From assembly GCF_018343695.1 (NCBI RefSeq), contig NZ_JAGYPJ010000001.1, forward strand, positions 1,882,223 through 1,946,222: a stretch of 64,000 nucleotides of DNA, written 5' to 3'. Under the pieces are notes generated by a model, which worked only from the letters and a program-made list of their open reading frames with translations, made no database searches and was not told the origin of the DNA. The position numbers and the translations under genes are program-made. This document shows, in pieces, positions 8,441 to 17,013 of this stretch; the stretch's first letter is position 1; each line of letters starts with the position of its first letter. Origin of the DNA: Lederbergia citrisecunda. Lineage in GTDB: Bacteria > Bacillota > Bacilli > Bacillales > Bacillaceae_C.

Positions 8441-9271
8441 CTAAGCGGCGTTAGCTCTAAATTCCATAGGGCTAAGGCCGTTTAGTCGTTTTTGATATCT
8501 TTCATGATTATAAAAACGAATGTATTCATTTATCGCTTTAGAGAGGTCTTCAAATGTCTCGTACTTATCTAGATAATACTTCTCGCATTTGAGTGTACCC
8601 CAAAAAGATTCCATCGGTCCATTATCGATACACCTACCAACTCGTGACATACTCTGTGTCATCTCTGCTTTATCAATTCTACGTTTAAAGCCATGAGAGG
8701 TATATTGGAATCCACGATCACTATGAATAAGTGGATGATTCTCGTCCAATTGTTTTGTAGCTTGATCAAGTGTTTTAAACACAAGGTTATTATTATTGGA
8801 ATGTCCTAAAACATAGCTAACAATTGAGCCATCATACAGGTCAAGAATAGCGCTTAAATAAGCTTTCTTTGATGGACCATATTTAAATTCTGTGACATCA
8901 GTTACCCATTTTTCATTGGGCTTTTCAGCTTTGAAGTCACGATTTAATACATTCTCCGCAACATGTTGGGGGATAGAACGCTTATAACGTTTCTTCTTTT
9001 TCCGTATGATGGATTGTAAACCAGCAACCCTCATCAGCCTATAATAACGTTTGTGGTTGAAGTTCTGCTCGAATTTTCGATTTATGTTCAACATCATTCT
9101 ACGATAGCCATAAATGCCCCCCACTTTTTCATGGAGAGCCTTCATCTCTTTTATAATTTCATCATTCTGAAGTTCTCTTGCAGATGGTGTACGTTTAAGC
9201 CACTTATAGTAAGCAGCTCTTGAAATACCAGCGATTTTACAAAGCAAGAAAAGACTCAAATCTTCCTTCAC
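8441..9271 (-). CDS. IS3-family transposase OrfB (DDE integrase domain)
   Basis: A 276-residue rve-type integrase core. An N-terminal HTH_21 segment (GIYGYRRMM) is followed by the catalytic triad in VTDVTEFKY (D), HSDRGFQYTS (D) and MESFWGTLK (E), the standard DDE spacing of IS3 transposases. The product is normally the C-terminal part of an OrfAB fusion made by -1 frameshifting. The ATG-like start seen here (VKEDL) lies within that longer reading frame. It catalyses copy-out/paste-in transposition of the surrounding element. Confidence 0.9.
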   Translation of the reverse strand: MKEDLSLFLLCKIAGISRAAYYKWLKRTPSARELQNDEIIKEMKALHEKVGGIYGYRRMMLNINRKFEQNFNHKRYYRLMRVAGLQSIIRKKKKRYKRSIPQHVAENVLNRDFKAEKPNEKWVTDVTEFKYGPSKKAYLSAILDLYDGSIVSYVLGHSNNNNLVFKTLDQATKQLDENHPLIHSDRGFQYTSHGFKRRIDKAEMTQSMSRVGRCIDNGPMESFWGTLKCEKYYLDKYETFEDLSKAINEYIRFYNHERYQKRLNGLSPMEFRANAA

Positions 9272-9318
9272 ATGAACCTCATGAATAGCGATATAAATAG
9301 TTTCAAATCGGATTCGGC

Positions 9319-10053
9319 TTACTTTCGCCTCCTTTCGATCTCCTCTAACTTTTTTAAGAATAAGTTCTCCGCACGTAAACGTTCATTTTCTCTTTCTAAC
9401 TTTTTCATCTGAAGTTTGATTTTCTCTTCTGGCGTTAGCTCAGCTTCTTCCTTCTTTCTTCCACGTTTATCTTTAAGTGCCTCATCTCCGCCATCTTCAT
9501 ACTTCTTAACCCACTGATACACTTGTTGATAAGAAACTTCAAACTTCTCAGCTGTTTTTTGATAATCTTTACCGTTCCCCAAGAAATCCAGCACTATTTG
9601 TATCCGTTCATCCCAAGTAGTTTTTCTCCCTTTAGTCATAGAGATCGTTCTTCCTTTCGACGTATCCTTTAATTCTCTATGACTATTATACTTGTTAATC
9701 CATTCTCTGAGGACAGAGTTATCCGAGATATTGTACTTTCTCACAATCTCTCGAAGAGAGTATTCGCCTGAATGATAATCCCTGACAGCAGCTAGTTTTA
9801 ATTCTTTACTGTACCTTTTCCAAGATGATGACTCTTTAAGACCTTCGGTACCATATTTATCAAATTTATATTTCCACTCATTAATTGTGGATATATTTAC
9901 CTGGTACTTCTTAGAGATTTCGGTTAATGTCCATTTTCCATCTTCGCATGCTTTTATTACTTTATACTTATACTCTGCTGTGAAAGCTCTTTTAGACACA
10001 AAAAATGCTCCCCTTTTGGTAGTCAGATTTTTATTTTTTAATCTGTCTACCAT
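9319..10053 (-). CDS. IS3-family transposase OrfA (multiple helix-turn-helix)
   Basis: A 244-residue DNA-binding subunit. Three successive helix-turn-helix repeats are visible (around residues 25-60, 70-110 and 130-180), each with a YQVNISTINEWK-like recognition helix. A C-terminal leucine-zipper-like coiled coil (LERENERLRAENLFLKKL) is typical of the IS150 group. The A6G stretch encodes the Lys-Lys of LFLKKLEE near the end and is the expected -1 frameshift signal. In most elements OrfA alone regulates transposition and the OrfAB fusion performs it. Confidence 0.88.
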   Translation of the reverse strand: MVDRLKNKNLTTKRGAFFVSKRAFTAEYKYKVIKACEDGKWTLTEISKKYQVNISTINEWKYKFDKYGTEGLKESSSWKRYSKELKLAAVRDYHSGEYSLREIVRKYNISDNSVLREWINKYNSHRELKDTSKGRTISMTKGRKTTWDERIQIVLDFLGNGKDYQKTAEKFEVSYQQVYQWVKKYEDGGDEALKDKRGRKKEEAELTPEEKIKLQMKKLERENERLRAENLFLKKLEEIERRRK

Positions 10054-10172
10054 AAGGGGAGCATATCATACTTAGAGTGGTTTTTTTATTTCAACTTTCA
10101 AACTCCACAAAACTAAACGTCTGTCAGTTACAAAAGAAAAAGGAAATGAATCTAATATACAAGGTATCTATA

Positions 10173-10231
10173 TGGAAAAGCGCAAGCCATTGCTTATCAA
10201 TATACAAACTTCTGGACCGAAGACTTGCTAT
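10173..10231. repeat. Degenerate copy of the genome's long intergenic repeat
   Basis: GGAAAAGCGCAAGCC..TTGCTTATC..TACAAACTTCTGGACCGAA matches the AGAAAAGCGGAAGCGCC..CATCGACGTACAAACTTCAGG end of the repeat copies elsewhere in the window (best compared with 47162-47313). About 280 bases separate the IS from the next gene, and I see no other element there except the ribosome site. Confidence 0.4.
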
Positions 10232-10353
10232 AGGTAAGTCCGACAACACACAAGGTGAGAAGTTTGTTGTTCGAAAGGAGCTGGACTGGACAAAAAAATG
10301 CTTTTCTAAATACTTTTTATACTTTCTTTAGAAATGAAAGAGGAGATTATTCA

Positions 10354-12519
10354 ATGACATCGATAGGAATGTTACATCATCGGAAAGATCCAAATACGGT
10401 CATTAAGTCATATGCTTATGCTGCTGTGGCCAAGGCAGAAGGTGCAACATTTTTCTACTTTTCCCCCGGTAAAGTCAATTTCGCGAACAGTACAATTAGA
10501 GGACAGGTTTACGAAAATGGGAAATGGGTAGAAAAGATTATGCCTTTCCCGGATGTTATATATAATGCCGGGAGTCCAGAAAAGCTAGCGAAATCAAAAG
10601 AGGTTATACAAAAGTTAAAGGATAAAATTCCTTTTACCACTCACTCAATCGGGAATAAATGGAACGTCCAAAAGAGATTGAAAGAAGCAAATGAGTTCTC
10701 AAATTATCTTATCCCAACTGAAATCATTAAGTCTTCTGATAGCTTTTTCAAATATATGGATGTATTTGAAAAAGTGGTGTTTAAACCAATAGATGGAAGA
10801 AAAGGGAAAGGGATATTATTCATTACCAAAAAATCGAATGGCTTCCATGTACAGACTGACTCAGATAGTAAATTCTATACAACTCAACAGCTAGCAGTCC
10901 TTATCAAGTCAAAAATTAAAACGGGCACCCATATTTTGCAACCATATATAACATCGGTAACAAAGTCGGGGCAAGTATTTGACTTTAGACTTCATGTCCA
11001 AAAAAATGGAGAAGGAAAATGGGTGATCACCACCATCTACCCAAGGATTGCCCCATCGGGATCTATTATTGCAAATATTAATAACGGAGGAAATACAAAT
11101 TACTTAGAACCATTTTTAGAACAAGAATTTCAAGAAAAGGCATTTAATATTAAGAGAATGCTAGAGTACTTTTCCCTATCACTTGCAAAACATTTAGATG
11201 AGATTCAAATGTTACTTTTTGATGAAGTTATTGACGAAATTGGCATAGATGTTGGGTTAGACCAAAATCATAAAATATGGATTTATGAGGTGAATTGGCG
11301 ACCAGGTTGTCCTCCTGCTTTTTACTTAGAGTTAGACGTAGTGACGAATACGATACGATACGCCATTTACTTAGCGAATAATCAACAAAGGATTAAAGCA
11401 CAAATAAGACAACTAAAGAGAAAAAGGAATCAGAAAAAAAGAGAAATCCCAATTATTGCGATAACCGGAAGTGCTGGTAAAACAACTTCAAAAGCCTTCC
11501 TTGCATCTATTTTAGCGAAAAAGTGGAATGTTTTTGAATCTAAAGATTATTGGAATACTACGGAGCATACGAAAAAACATAAAGAGCTAATAGAACCTTC
11601 ACATGAAGCGGTTGTATTGGAATACGGAATGGCCTATCCAGGTGTTATTACAGAGCATTGTAAAATCATTACGCCAAATATCAGTATCGTAACGAATATC
11701 GGTCTTGCTCATGTTGGTAATTTTAATAGTGATATTAGAGGAGTAGCACATGCAAAGTCAGAGCTAATCCACGGAATGGATCAACATGGTTTGCTAGTCG
11801 TGAATAAAGATGATGCTAATTCGAGATTTTTGGAGACTCAGAAATTTAAAGGAAAAATCCTAACAGTCGGTATAAAATCAGCAGCAGACTACAGAGCCTA
11901 TGACGTAAAATATGCGAAAGAAGGCATGGAATTTAAAATAAGATTGCAAGGTAAAGTTATCCAACTATATATCCCTATTTTAGGTGAACATCATGTTTAT
12001 AATGCTCTTAATGCCATTGCAGTTGCAGACCAGCTAGGATTTTCTCCTATGGATATTAAAGCAGGACTAATCTTTAAAAAGCCACCAAGAAGATTAACAA
12101 TCTACAATTGCAAAAATAATATTACGGTCATTGATGATACCGTTCACTCTCACCCACAAGGGGTCCGTGCAGCGATTGATGTTCTCTCCAATATCAGTAA
12201 GGACCGGACAATTGCTATTATTGGACAAATGAGGGAATTAGGTGATTTAAGAGAAGCGGAATATCGAAAACTTGGCGAGTATCTATTGAGCAAAAAGATT
12301 GACTACTTAATCACATATGGCTTTAGAACAGATGAAATTAGTAATCATGCAAAAGCAAAAGGATTTCCTTCACAAAGAGTGTATCATTTTACAGATAAAG
12401 ATAAATTACATGATTTACTGTCACAAATCATTAGAAGTAATGATACGATCTTAGTTAAAGGTGCAAGTAAAACAAACATGTTTGAAACCGTGAAGTTTTT
12501 AGATGAAAAATATGGTTAA
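10354..12519 (+). CDS. Fusion of a YheC/YheD-type ATP-grasp ligase and a MurF-like ligase
   Basis: A 721-residue two-enzyme fusion. Residues 1-350 form a YheC/YheD-type (endospore-coat-associated) ATP-grasp protein: an N-terminal IGMLHHRKDPNTV..SYAYAAVAKAEG block, the glycine loop KPIDGRKGKG near 145, and the metal motif YEVNWRPG near 312. From about 366 a Mur-ligase module begins: P-loop ITGSAGKTT at 370-378, EYGMAYPG, TNIGLAHVGNF, AKSEL, the acceptor region IDDTVHSHP near 593, and an IIGQMRELG C-terminal domain. The order ATP-grasp then Mur ligase copies that of cyanophycin synthetase. I infer ATP-dependent, template-free peptide bond formation, probably in the mother cell during sporulation. 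Start ATG follows AGAGGAGA; the longer reading from 10255 lacks a ribosome site. A separate ATP-grasp and Mur pair occurs at 19.0-21.1 kb. Confidence 0.85.
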   Translation: MTSIGMLHHRKDPNTVIKSYAYAAVAKAEGATFFYFSPGKVNFANSTIRGQVYENGKWVEKIMPFPDVIYNAGSPEKLAKSKEVIQKLKDKIPFTTHSIGNKWNVQKRLKEANEFSNYLIPTEIIKSSDSFFKYMDVFEKVVFKPIDGRKGKGILFITKKSNGFHVQTDSDSKFYTTQQLAVLIKSKIKTGTHILQPYITSVTKSGQVFDFRLHVQKNGEGKWVITTIYPRIAPSGSIIANINNGGNTNYLEPFLEQEFQEKAFNIKRMLEYFSLSLAKHLDEIQMLLFDEVIDEIGIDVGLDQNHKIWIYEVNWRPGCPPAFYLELDVVTNTIRYAIYLANNQQRIKAQIRQLKRKRNQKKREIPIIAITGSAGKTTSKAFLASILAKKWNVFESKDYWNTTEHTKKHKELIEPSHEAVVLEYGMAYPGVITEHCKIITPNISIVTNIGLAHVGNFNSDIRGVAHAKSELIHGMDQHGLLVVNKDDANSRFLETQKFKGKILTVGIKSAADYRAYDVKYAKEGMEFKIRLQGKVIQLYIPILGEHHVYNALNAIAVADQLGFSPMDIKAGLIFKKPPRRLTIYNCKNNITVIDDTVHSHPQGVRAAIDVLSNISKDRTIAIIGQMRELGDLREAEYRKLGEYLLSKKIDYLITYGFRTDEISNHAKAKGFPSQRVYHFTDKDKLHDLLSQIIRSNDTILVKGASKTNMFETVKFLDEKYG

Positions 12520-12579
12520 TTTTTAAAAGGACACCACTTAATCTAAACTGTACCCTTTGTAAAGGACATTAAAAAAAGG

Positions 12580-13458
12580 TTATGCAACTTGGAGAAGATG
12601 ATTTCTGTATTCAACAGGAGTCATCTTCTTTAAATTCCATTGATACCTAAAATTATTGTGATAAGTCATATAACTTCTTATTTCCTTTTTAAGTTCATCT
12701 AAAGAACTACATGTCTTTATAGTAGCTTCATCCTTAAGATGTCCAAAAAAAGATTCTTGTGGTGCATTATCCCAACAGTTTCCCCTTCTTGACATCGATT
12801 GCTTTAGCCCCAGTTGCTTAACTTGTTTTTGAAAAGTAGGACTAGTGTAATGTCCGCCCTGATCCGAATGAATAAAAGCTCCTTCAGCAAACTCTATTTT
12901 TCTATTATTTTTTAACTTTACTAATGTATCCGTAGCTAGATCCAATGTAAGTTTATCGGATACGTTATAGGCCACTATTTCATTCGTTGACCCGTCTAAA
13001 ATAGTGGATAAATAAGCCTTTTGATTCTTTCCATAATAAAGATAAGTGATGTCTGTAAGCAGCACTTTACCTGGAATATCTTGTTTGAACTCTCTATTTA
13101 GTAAATTGGGCAATATGGAGTGTTCCTGGGTAGCCTTTAACATTTTCTTATAAGGATTAGCTCTTCTAATAGGACATACAATATTATATTTCCTCATGAT
13201 TCTTCGTATTAGCTTTAAGTTGTATGTAATATTAAACTGCTTTTCTAAGGTCATTTTAATCTGTCGGGCGCCTTTAGTACGGCGTTTATAATGAAAAGCC
13301 TTTAAAATAATATCTTTTAGTACTAAATCTTTCTTCTCTCGTCGATTTCTTATTTCCTTTGATTCTACAGAGAAATATTTATAGTAACCTGATCGTGAAA
13401 CCTGTGAAAGCTCGCACAAATAACCAACCATATTTTTAAGTTCGTACTCTTCAATCAC
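12580..13458 (-). CDS. IS3-family transposase OrfB
   Basis: A 292-residue integrase-core transposase. It has an N-terminal HTH_21 region (RRTKGARQIKMTLE) and the DDE triad in LTDITYLYYG (D), HSDQGGHYTS (D) and APQESFFGHLKDE (E), then a closing NLKKMTPVEYR motif common to IS3 elements. It reads on from orfA through a -1 frameshift at A6G; the fused reading frame has no stop between the slip site and this start. All catalytic residues are present, so the enzyme should be functional. Confidence 0.9.
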   Translation of the reverse strand: MIEEYELKNMVGYLCELSQVSRSGYYKYFSVESKEIRNRREKKDLVLKDIILKAFHYKRRTKGARQIKMTLEKQFNITYNLKLIRRIMRKYNIVCPIRRANPYKKMLKATQEHSILPNLLNREFKQDIPGKVLLTDITYLYYGKNQKAYLSTILDGSTNEIVAYNVSDKLTLDLATDTLVKLKNNRKIEFAEGAFIHSDQGGHYTSPTFQKQVKQLGLKQSMSRRGNCWDNAPQESFFGHLKDEATIKTCSSLDELKKEIRSYMTYHNNFRYQWNLKKMTPVEYRNHLLQVA

Positions 13459-13496
13459 TGAGTGAATTAAAAGAAACTTCTGTTCAGCAGAAACCT

Positions 13497-13955
13497 TTAC
13501 TTGTTTATCTTCACTCCCCTTTCCATCATGTCTAGCTTTTTTAACAACTCGTTCTCCGCACGAAGAAGGTGAATCTGAGCCTCTAACTTTGCATTTTTTT
13601 CTTCTAGTGAAAGTTCCTTTTCAGACGGTCTCCCAGAATTCGTTGTACGTGCATCCTGAAGACCAAATACCCCAGATTCTTTAAATGCTTTTCTCCATCT
13701 ATAGGCAGCCTTATGAACTCTGACTATTCCAATCAGTTCAACGTCAAAACCATGATCTTCAAAAACCTGTCTAGGTGTCTTGCCATTCTCTGTTTCAGCT
13801 ATCAATATTCTTTTAAATTCATCTGAATAAGTAATACCCTTTGAACTAACAGATTTAGCATATGGATTATTAGAAAGTAATTTTATTTCTTTCTCTGAAA
13901 AGTGTTTTTTTGTCATTTTATTGTTCTCCGATTCCCCATTTTGTTCATTATACAA
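13497..13955 (-). CDS. IS3-family transposase OrfA
   Basis: A 152-residue DNA-binding subunit. Residues about 35-100 hold a helix-turn-helix that resembles HTH_29/IS1-type domains (YSDEFKRILIAETENGKTPRQVFEDHGF..). A coiled coil follows (SLEEKNAKLEAQIHLLRAENELLKKL) and the frameshift site encodes its last Lys-Lys. As in relatives, it is likely to repress transposition alone and to act as the N-terminal part of the OrfAB transposase. Confidence 0.85.
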   Translation of the reverse strand: MYNEQNGESENNKMTKKHFSEKEIKLLSNNPYAKSVSSKGITYSDEFKRILIAETENGKTPRQVFEDHGFDVELIGIVRVHKAAYRWRKAFKESGVFGLQDARTTNSGRPSEKELSLEEKNAKLEAQIHLLRAENELLKKLDMMERGVKINK

Positions 13956-14083
13956 AAAAGTACCCTATAGGGCAGACCTTTTTTAGTGTCTACTCTATAG
14001 GGTACAGTTTAATCAAATGGTGTCCTTTTAATGTGTTGTTAGATTAATTCTCAAGTATCAGACTGCCAATAGTCAACAGTTTA

Positions 14084-14108
14084 AGGACACCAGGTTATTG
14101 GGTGTCCT
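14084..14108 (-). terminator. Hairpin at the 3' end of the second L-amino acid ligase-like gene
   Basis: GGACACC (14085-14091) and GGTGTCC (14101-14107) pair across a 9-base loop that contains the stop codon. The stem sequence is the same GGACACC/GGTGTCC as in the IS-split hairpin 55 bases away, so the two hairpins may be related copies. The minus-strand sequence after it is only weakly T-rich. Confidence 0.4.
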
Positions 14109-15315
14109 CGTTTAAATGAAATGTAATTTCTCTTGCAGCTTTTTTGGCATTTCTTTTTGCTTCATCAATACTGTCCCCCGTAGCAATTACATACGCGTAT
14201 CGATGGCCTAAAGATAATGGAGGTGTAAGTCGAGTCCCTTTTTTTGGCTTAATGAATACTTCAACCACCCCAGGTGATTTTTTTGCTCTTCCTCTCCCTG
14301 TTACCCTTTCCAATATACCTTTTCTTGTCACAATTACATATTGTGTATATATATGATTTATATGTTTAGGTTCTAATGAAGGTGTTTCTCCTAGAAATAA
14401 CTTTAGTGTTTCCTCAACTAGACTAAAACCAAATGCCGCCTTTAGCATGTTGTTCATAGCCCCACCAGAAATTCTAGGGTTGATTTCAATTATTTTTAAT
14501 CCACGACCTGTACTTCTTAGTTCGAGATGGAGGGTTCCATTCTTAATGTTGAATTTTGAGACAACCGAATTCAATACCTTTTCAATACTAGACATTAAAT
14601 ATACTGGAGGATCTACTAGTACCCCATATCCTGTTATGATAAATCTTCGACCTCTAATAATTTCCTGCTCAATAATTCCTGCAATCATAACCTTACTATT
14701 ATGAACCATTGCCTCTACTAAGTATTGTTTTCCTTCAATGTATTCCTCAACAATCATCACTTCATAAGGGTTTTTTTCCTGCAAACTTTTAGTATGTCTT
14801 ATTAATTCATCGTTATTCGCAGCATATAACACATCTTTTGATCCTGTTGATTTTGGAAACTTAACAATTACCGGAAAAGCCATTTTTTCACTAACGGAAT
14901 CAAAAGAGTCACCTGGCTTAATGATAGAAAATTTTGGCGTGTAACTTTGATCCTTTAAGAATGATCGAGTTTCTTCTTTATTTTCCATCATTTCTATTGC
15001 TCTTGATGATGTATAATTTTTACAATACTCACCACAAAGCAGCGAAGCAATATGAACATAGGAATCTAGAAAACTAACAACCGTTAGAATTTCATACCCT
15101 TTTTGCTTCAAATTCATTATTTCGTTTTTCATTTCAGTATAATTATTTGTGTCTACTAAAATCATTTCATGAACATCTTTATATTCTTCTCTTTGCTGAA
15201 TCTGTCTTTCATTTTTCGTGAAAAGGACGTTAAAATAACCTAATTGTTCCGCGGCCTTAATTGCCTCCCTGCTCGATCCAGATTTATTTGTACCTATAAA
15301 GATTATCGTTTTCAA
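14095..15315 (-). CDS. ATP-grasp protein, L-amino acid ligase-like (paralogue of the gene at 6602)
   Basis: About 406 residues, colinear with the other LAL-like protein in this cluster. It has the N-terminal KTIIFIGTNKSGSSREA, the ATP-grasp loops PVIVKFPKSTGSKDV and MIVEEYIEGKQYLVE, the metal motif EINPRISGGAMN, and the same C-terminal domain ending GHRYAYVIATG. All ATP-grasp signature residues I can see are kept. I prefer the TTG at 15315, preceded by AGGGAGTG with six bases between, over the GTG at 15324, which would lie inside that site. It is convergent with the fusion ligase and divergent from the MurF-like gene. Two distinct ligases suggest two substrates or two steps. Confidence 0.75.
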   Translation of the reverse strand: MKTIIFIGTNKSGSSREAIKAAEQLGYFNVLFTKNERQIQQREEYKDVHEMILVDTNNYTEMKNEIMNLKQKGYEILTVVSFLDSYVHIASLLCGEYCKNYTSSRAIEMMENKEETRSFLKDQSYTPKFSIIKPGDSFDSVSEKMAFPVIVKFPKSTGSKDVLYAANNDELIRHTKSLQEKNPYEVMIVEEYIEGKQYLVEAMVHNSKVMIAGIIEQEIIRGRRFIITGYGVLVDPPVYLMSSIEKVLNSVVSKFNIKNGTLHLELRSTGRGLKIIEINPRISGGAMNNMLKAAFGFSLVEETLKLFLGETPSLEPKHINHIYTQYVIVTRKGILERVTGRGRAKKSPGVVEVFIKPKKGTRLTPPLSLGHRYAYVIATGDSIDEAKRNAKKAAREITFHLNEDTQ

Positions 15316-15538
15316 ATGGCCCACTCCCTAATAAACTTCAATAAAACAACTCGATATATATTTATGAAATAAACCGTTTTATGTATAGTTACCTATCATG
15401 CAGGACCGATTATTACGAAAATTAGTCTTTTTAAGCAATGATAAATGTAAGTGTAGTAGAAAATTAATTAGGATATTCGTACAAACGAGATGTTAAATGT
15501 ATCATATTATGTCTAACGTGAAAGGAGCGCATTGCCAT

Positions 15539-16963
15539 ATGAAACCCTTACTGGTTAGACAAATTAGAAATATCCTTTCTGGGACATTACTTCACGGATC
15601 CGATGAGACCACTGTTCATCATGGTGCATACCGTTTAAAACATATAAGTAAGAAGAATACCATTTTTTTTTCAAAAAAGAGAATAGCCAATTTCAATCGT
15701 TTTAAAGAATTTTTTCCTTTAGTGATTGTAACTCACCAGAATATTAATAAGAGTATGCGAACTGAAGGAGTGACGATTATACAGGTAGACGATACTGATA
15801 AAGCTTATTGGGAATTTGTACATTATTATCGTGGTCTTTTTAACTTGCCAGTTGTTGCAATTACCGGGACCTCTGGAAAAACAACGACGAAAGAAATGAT
15901 CAAACATATTTTATCTTTTGATAAAAATATTACCGCTACATGGATAACGAGTAACTCACGTACTGCGCATTTACAATATTTATTAAGTATTGATGATGAT
16001 ACGGAAGCTGGTGTTTTTGAAACAGCTGTCGGTTCTCCTGGAGATGTTTTACGGGCATGTGAATATTACAAACCTACCATAGGAATCATTACAAATATTG
16101 GTGAACATCATTTAAATAGATGTAAATCACCTGAGGAATATATTAAAGCAAAAGGCGAAATGGTTGCTGCGCTCAATAATGAGGGAGTACTCATAATCAA
16201 CTCGGAAGATGAAAATATTAAAAAAATAGATTTAAAACATTATCATGGCCGAATAATCGAAGTTGGAAAATCAGATTCTAGCCATTTTGTCGCTAAAAAT
16301 ATTCAATATAGTAATGATGGAATGGAATTCATATTGCAGTTTAACCAAAAAGAGTATCCATTATATGTTCCTGGATTTGGAGAACACCAAGTATATAACG
16401 CCCTTTCCGCTATTGCAGCAGTCAACGAAATTGGAATTAATCCTACAGAAGCAGCTCAGCGCCTAAAAACATTCCGTAAATTCAACAAACAATTACAAGT
16501 TCTAGATGGTTTAAATGGCTCTACAATTTTAGACGATACCTGGAGTAGCACAACAACTTCATTGGAAGCAGCCCTTAAAGTATTAGATGAAATTGGAAAA
16601 GGGAAAAAAAAGATAGCCATAATTGGAACAATTACTGATGTCGGATCATGGGGATATTATATTCACGAGAAGGCAGGAGAAATCGTAAATAATCATGATG
16701 TTGATGTACTTATTACAATCGGTATGCATGCAAAAATCATCGCAGACCAAGCAGTAAAATGTGGTTTTCAGTCCTTGGTTTATTCATTTAACAATAACAT
16801 TCTAGTTTATAATCTATTAAGTGAAATTGTAGATAAAAATACGATTATATTGATTAAAAGTGATATGTATAGTGAAGCCATCATTGAGCTAGCAGCAAGA
16901 ATTAAGGTAAATAAGAAAGCTGAAAATGTACAATCAACCAAGGACAAACACATTGCCGAATAA
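15539..16963 (+). CDS. MurF-like ligase with its own N-terminal domain
   Basis: A 474-residue Mur-ligase-fold protein. Residues 1-100 resemble the small N-terminal domain of MurF (GTLLHGSDETTVHHGAYRL..NTIFFSKK). The P-loop AITGTSGKTTTKE lies near 108-118, followed by TNIGEHHLNRC, AKGEMVAAL (carbamylated-lysine region) and a C-terminal domain. The acceptor-site motif, DSYNANP in true MurF, here reads ILDDTWSSTTTS, so the amino-acyl acceptor should differ. This is not the housekeeping murF, which would sit near ddl. Start ATG at 15539 follows AAAGGAG. It is one of three Mur modules in the cluster and the only one that keeps an N-terminal domain of Mur type. Confidence 0.75.
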   Translation: MKPLLVRQIRNILSGTLLHGSDETTVHHGAYRLKHISKKNTIFFSKKRIANFNRFKEFFPLVIVTHQNINKSMRTEGVTIIQVDDTDKAYWEFVHYYRGLFNLPVVAITGTSGKTTTKEMIKHILSFDKNITATWITSNSRTAHLQYLLSIDDDTEAGVFETAVGSPGDVLRACEYYKPTIGIITNIGEHHLNRCKSPEEYIKAKGEMVAALNNEGVLIINSEDENIKKIDLKHYHGRIIEVGKSDSSHFVAKNIQYSNDGMEFILQFNQKEYPLYVPGFGEHQVYNALSAIAAVNEIGINPTEAAQRLKTFRKFNKQLQVLDGLNGSTILDDTWSSTTTSLEAALKVLDEIGKGKKKIAIIGTITDVGSWGYYIHEKAGEIVNNHDVDVLITIGMHAKIIADQAVKCGFQSLVYSFNNNILVYNLLSEIVDKNTIILIKSDMYSEAIIELAARIKVNKKAENVQSTKDKHIAE

Positions 16964-17013
16964 CGATCCCCTTTAATATATTATAGTATCCTATTAGAAA
17001 GGGGGTATCGATT

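Larger units (their letters stand above)
8395..10068 (-). mobile_element. IS3-family insertion sequence (IS150-like), complete, 1674 bp
   Basis: The left end TGAACTGCCCCCTG and right end (inverted) TGATATGCTCCCCTT share 18 of about 27 bases, including the inner GTAGACAG. A 3-bp direct repeat TAC (8392-8394 and 10069-10071) flanks the element. It carries orfA and orfB on the minus strand, with an A6G slippery site in orfA (9355-9349). Reading -1 from it leads without stop into orfB. Both ORFs look intact, so the element may be active. It interrupts a terminator and not a gene. Confidence 0.85.
8381..10088 (+). terminator. Intrinsic terminator of the CotY/Z-like gene, split by an IS3-family insertion
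   Basis: The left arm CACTCTA (8381-8387) lies 12 bases after the stop codon. The right arm TAGAGTG (10073-10079), with a T run after it, is on the far side of the IS. Removing the IS and one TAC duplicate restores CACTCTA-GGCATACT-TAGAGTG-GTTTTTTT, a standard terminator. The insertion is in the loop. Confidence 0.65.
12549..14006 (-). mobile_element. IS3-family insertion sequence, complete, 1458 bp
   Basis: The ends are TGTACCCTTTGTAAAGGACA at left and, inverted, TGTACCCTATAGAGTAGACA at right. Both are followed by a TAAAAAAGG block, giving about 30-bp imperfect terminal repeats. OrfA and orfB are intact on the minus strand, with an A6G slippery site at 13542-13536 that leads -1 into orfB. 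No direct repeat flanks it: the flanks are AAAC and GTTT, inverted to each other. It belongs to a different IS3 subgroup from the element at 8395 (shorter OrfA, different ends). Confidence 0.82.
12525..14029. terminator. Terminator hairpin split by the second IS3-family element
   Basis: AAAAGGACACCA (12525-12536) and TGGTGTCCTTTT (14018-14029) are perfect inverted complements separated by the IS. Joined, they make a 12-bp stem just after the fusion-ligase stop, with A/T tracts on both sides, so it could terminate in both directions between convergent genes. That the two arms once formed one hairpin is inference; no target duplication is visible. Confidence 0.5.

Noticed and set aside
10077-10331. 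84-residue open frame after the first IS
   Set aside because: No ribosome site or family similarity; it covers the terminator arm and a degenerate repeat.
10354-12519. Calling the fusion protein a cyanophycin synthetase (CphA)
   Set aside because: The module order is the same, but the ATP-grasp part is YheC/D-type and the ligase part MurF-like; CphA's own N-terminal domain and characteristic motifs are not visible.
15539-16963. Housekeeping murF
   Set aside because: The acceptor motif DSYNANP is replaced, and the neighbours are not ddl or other cell-wall genes.
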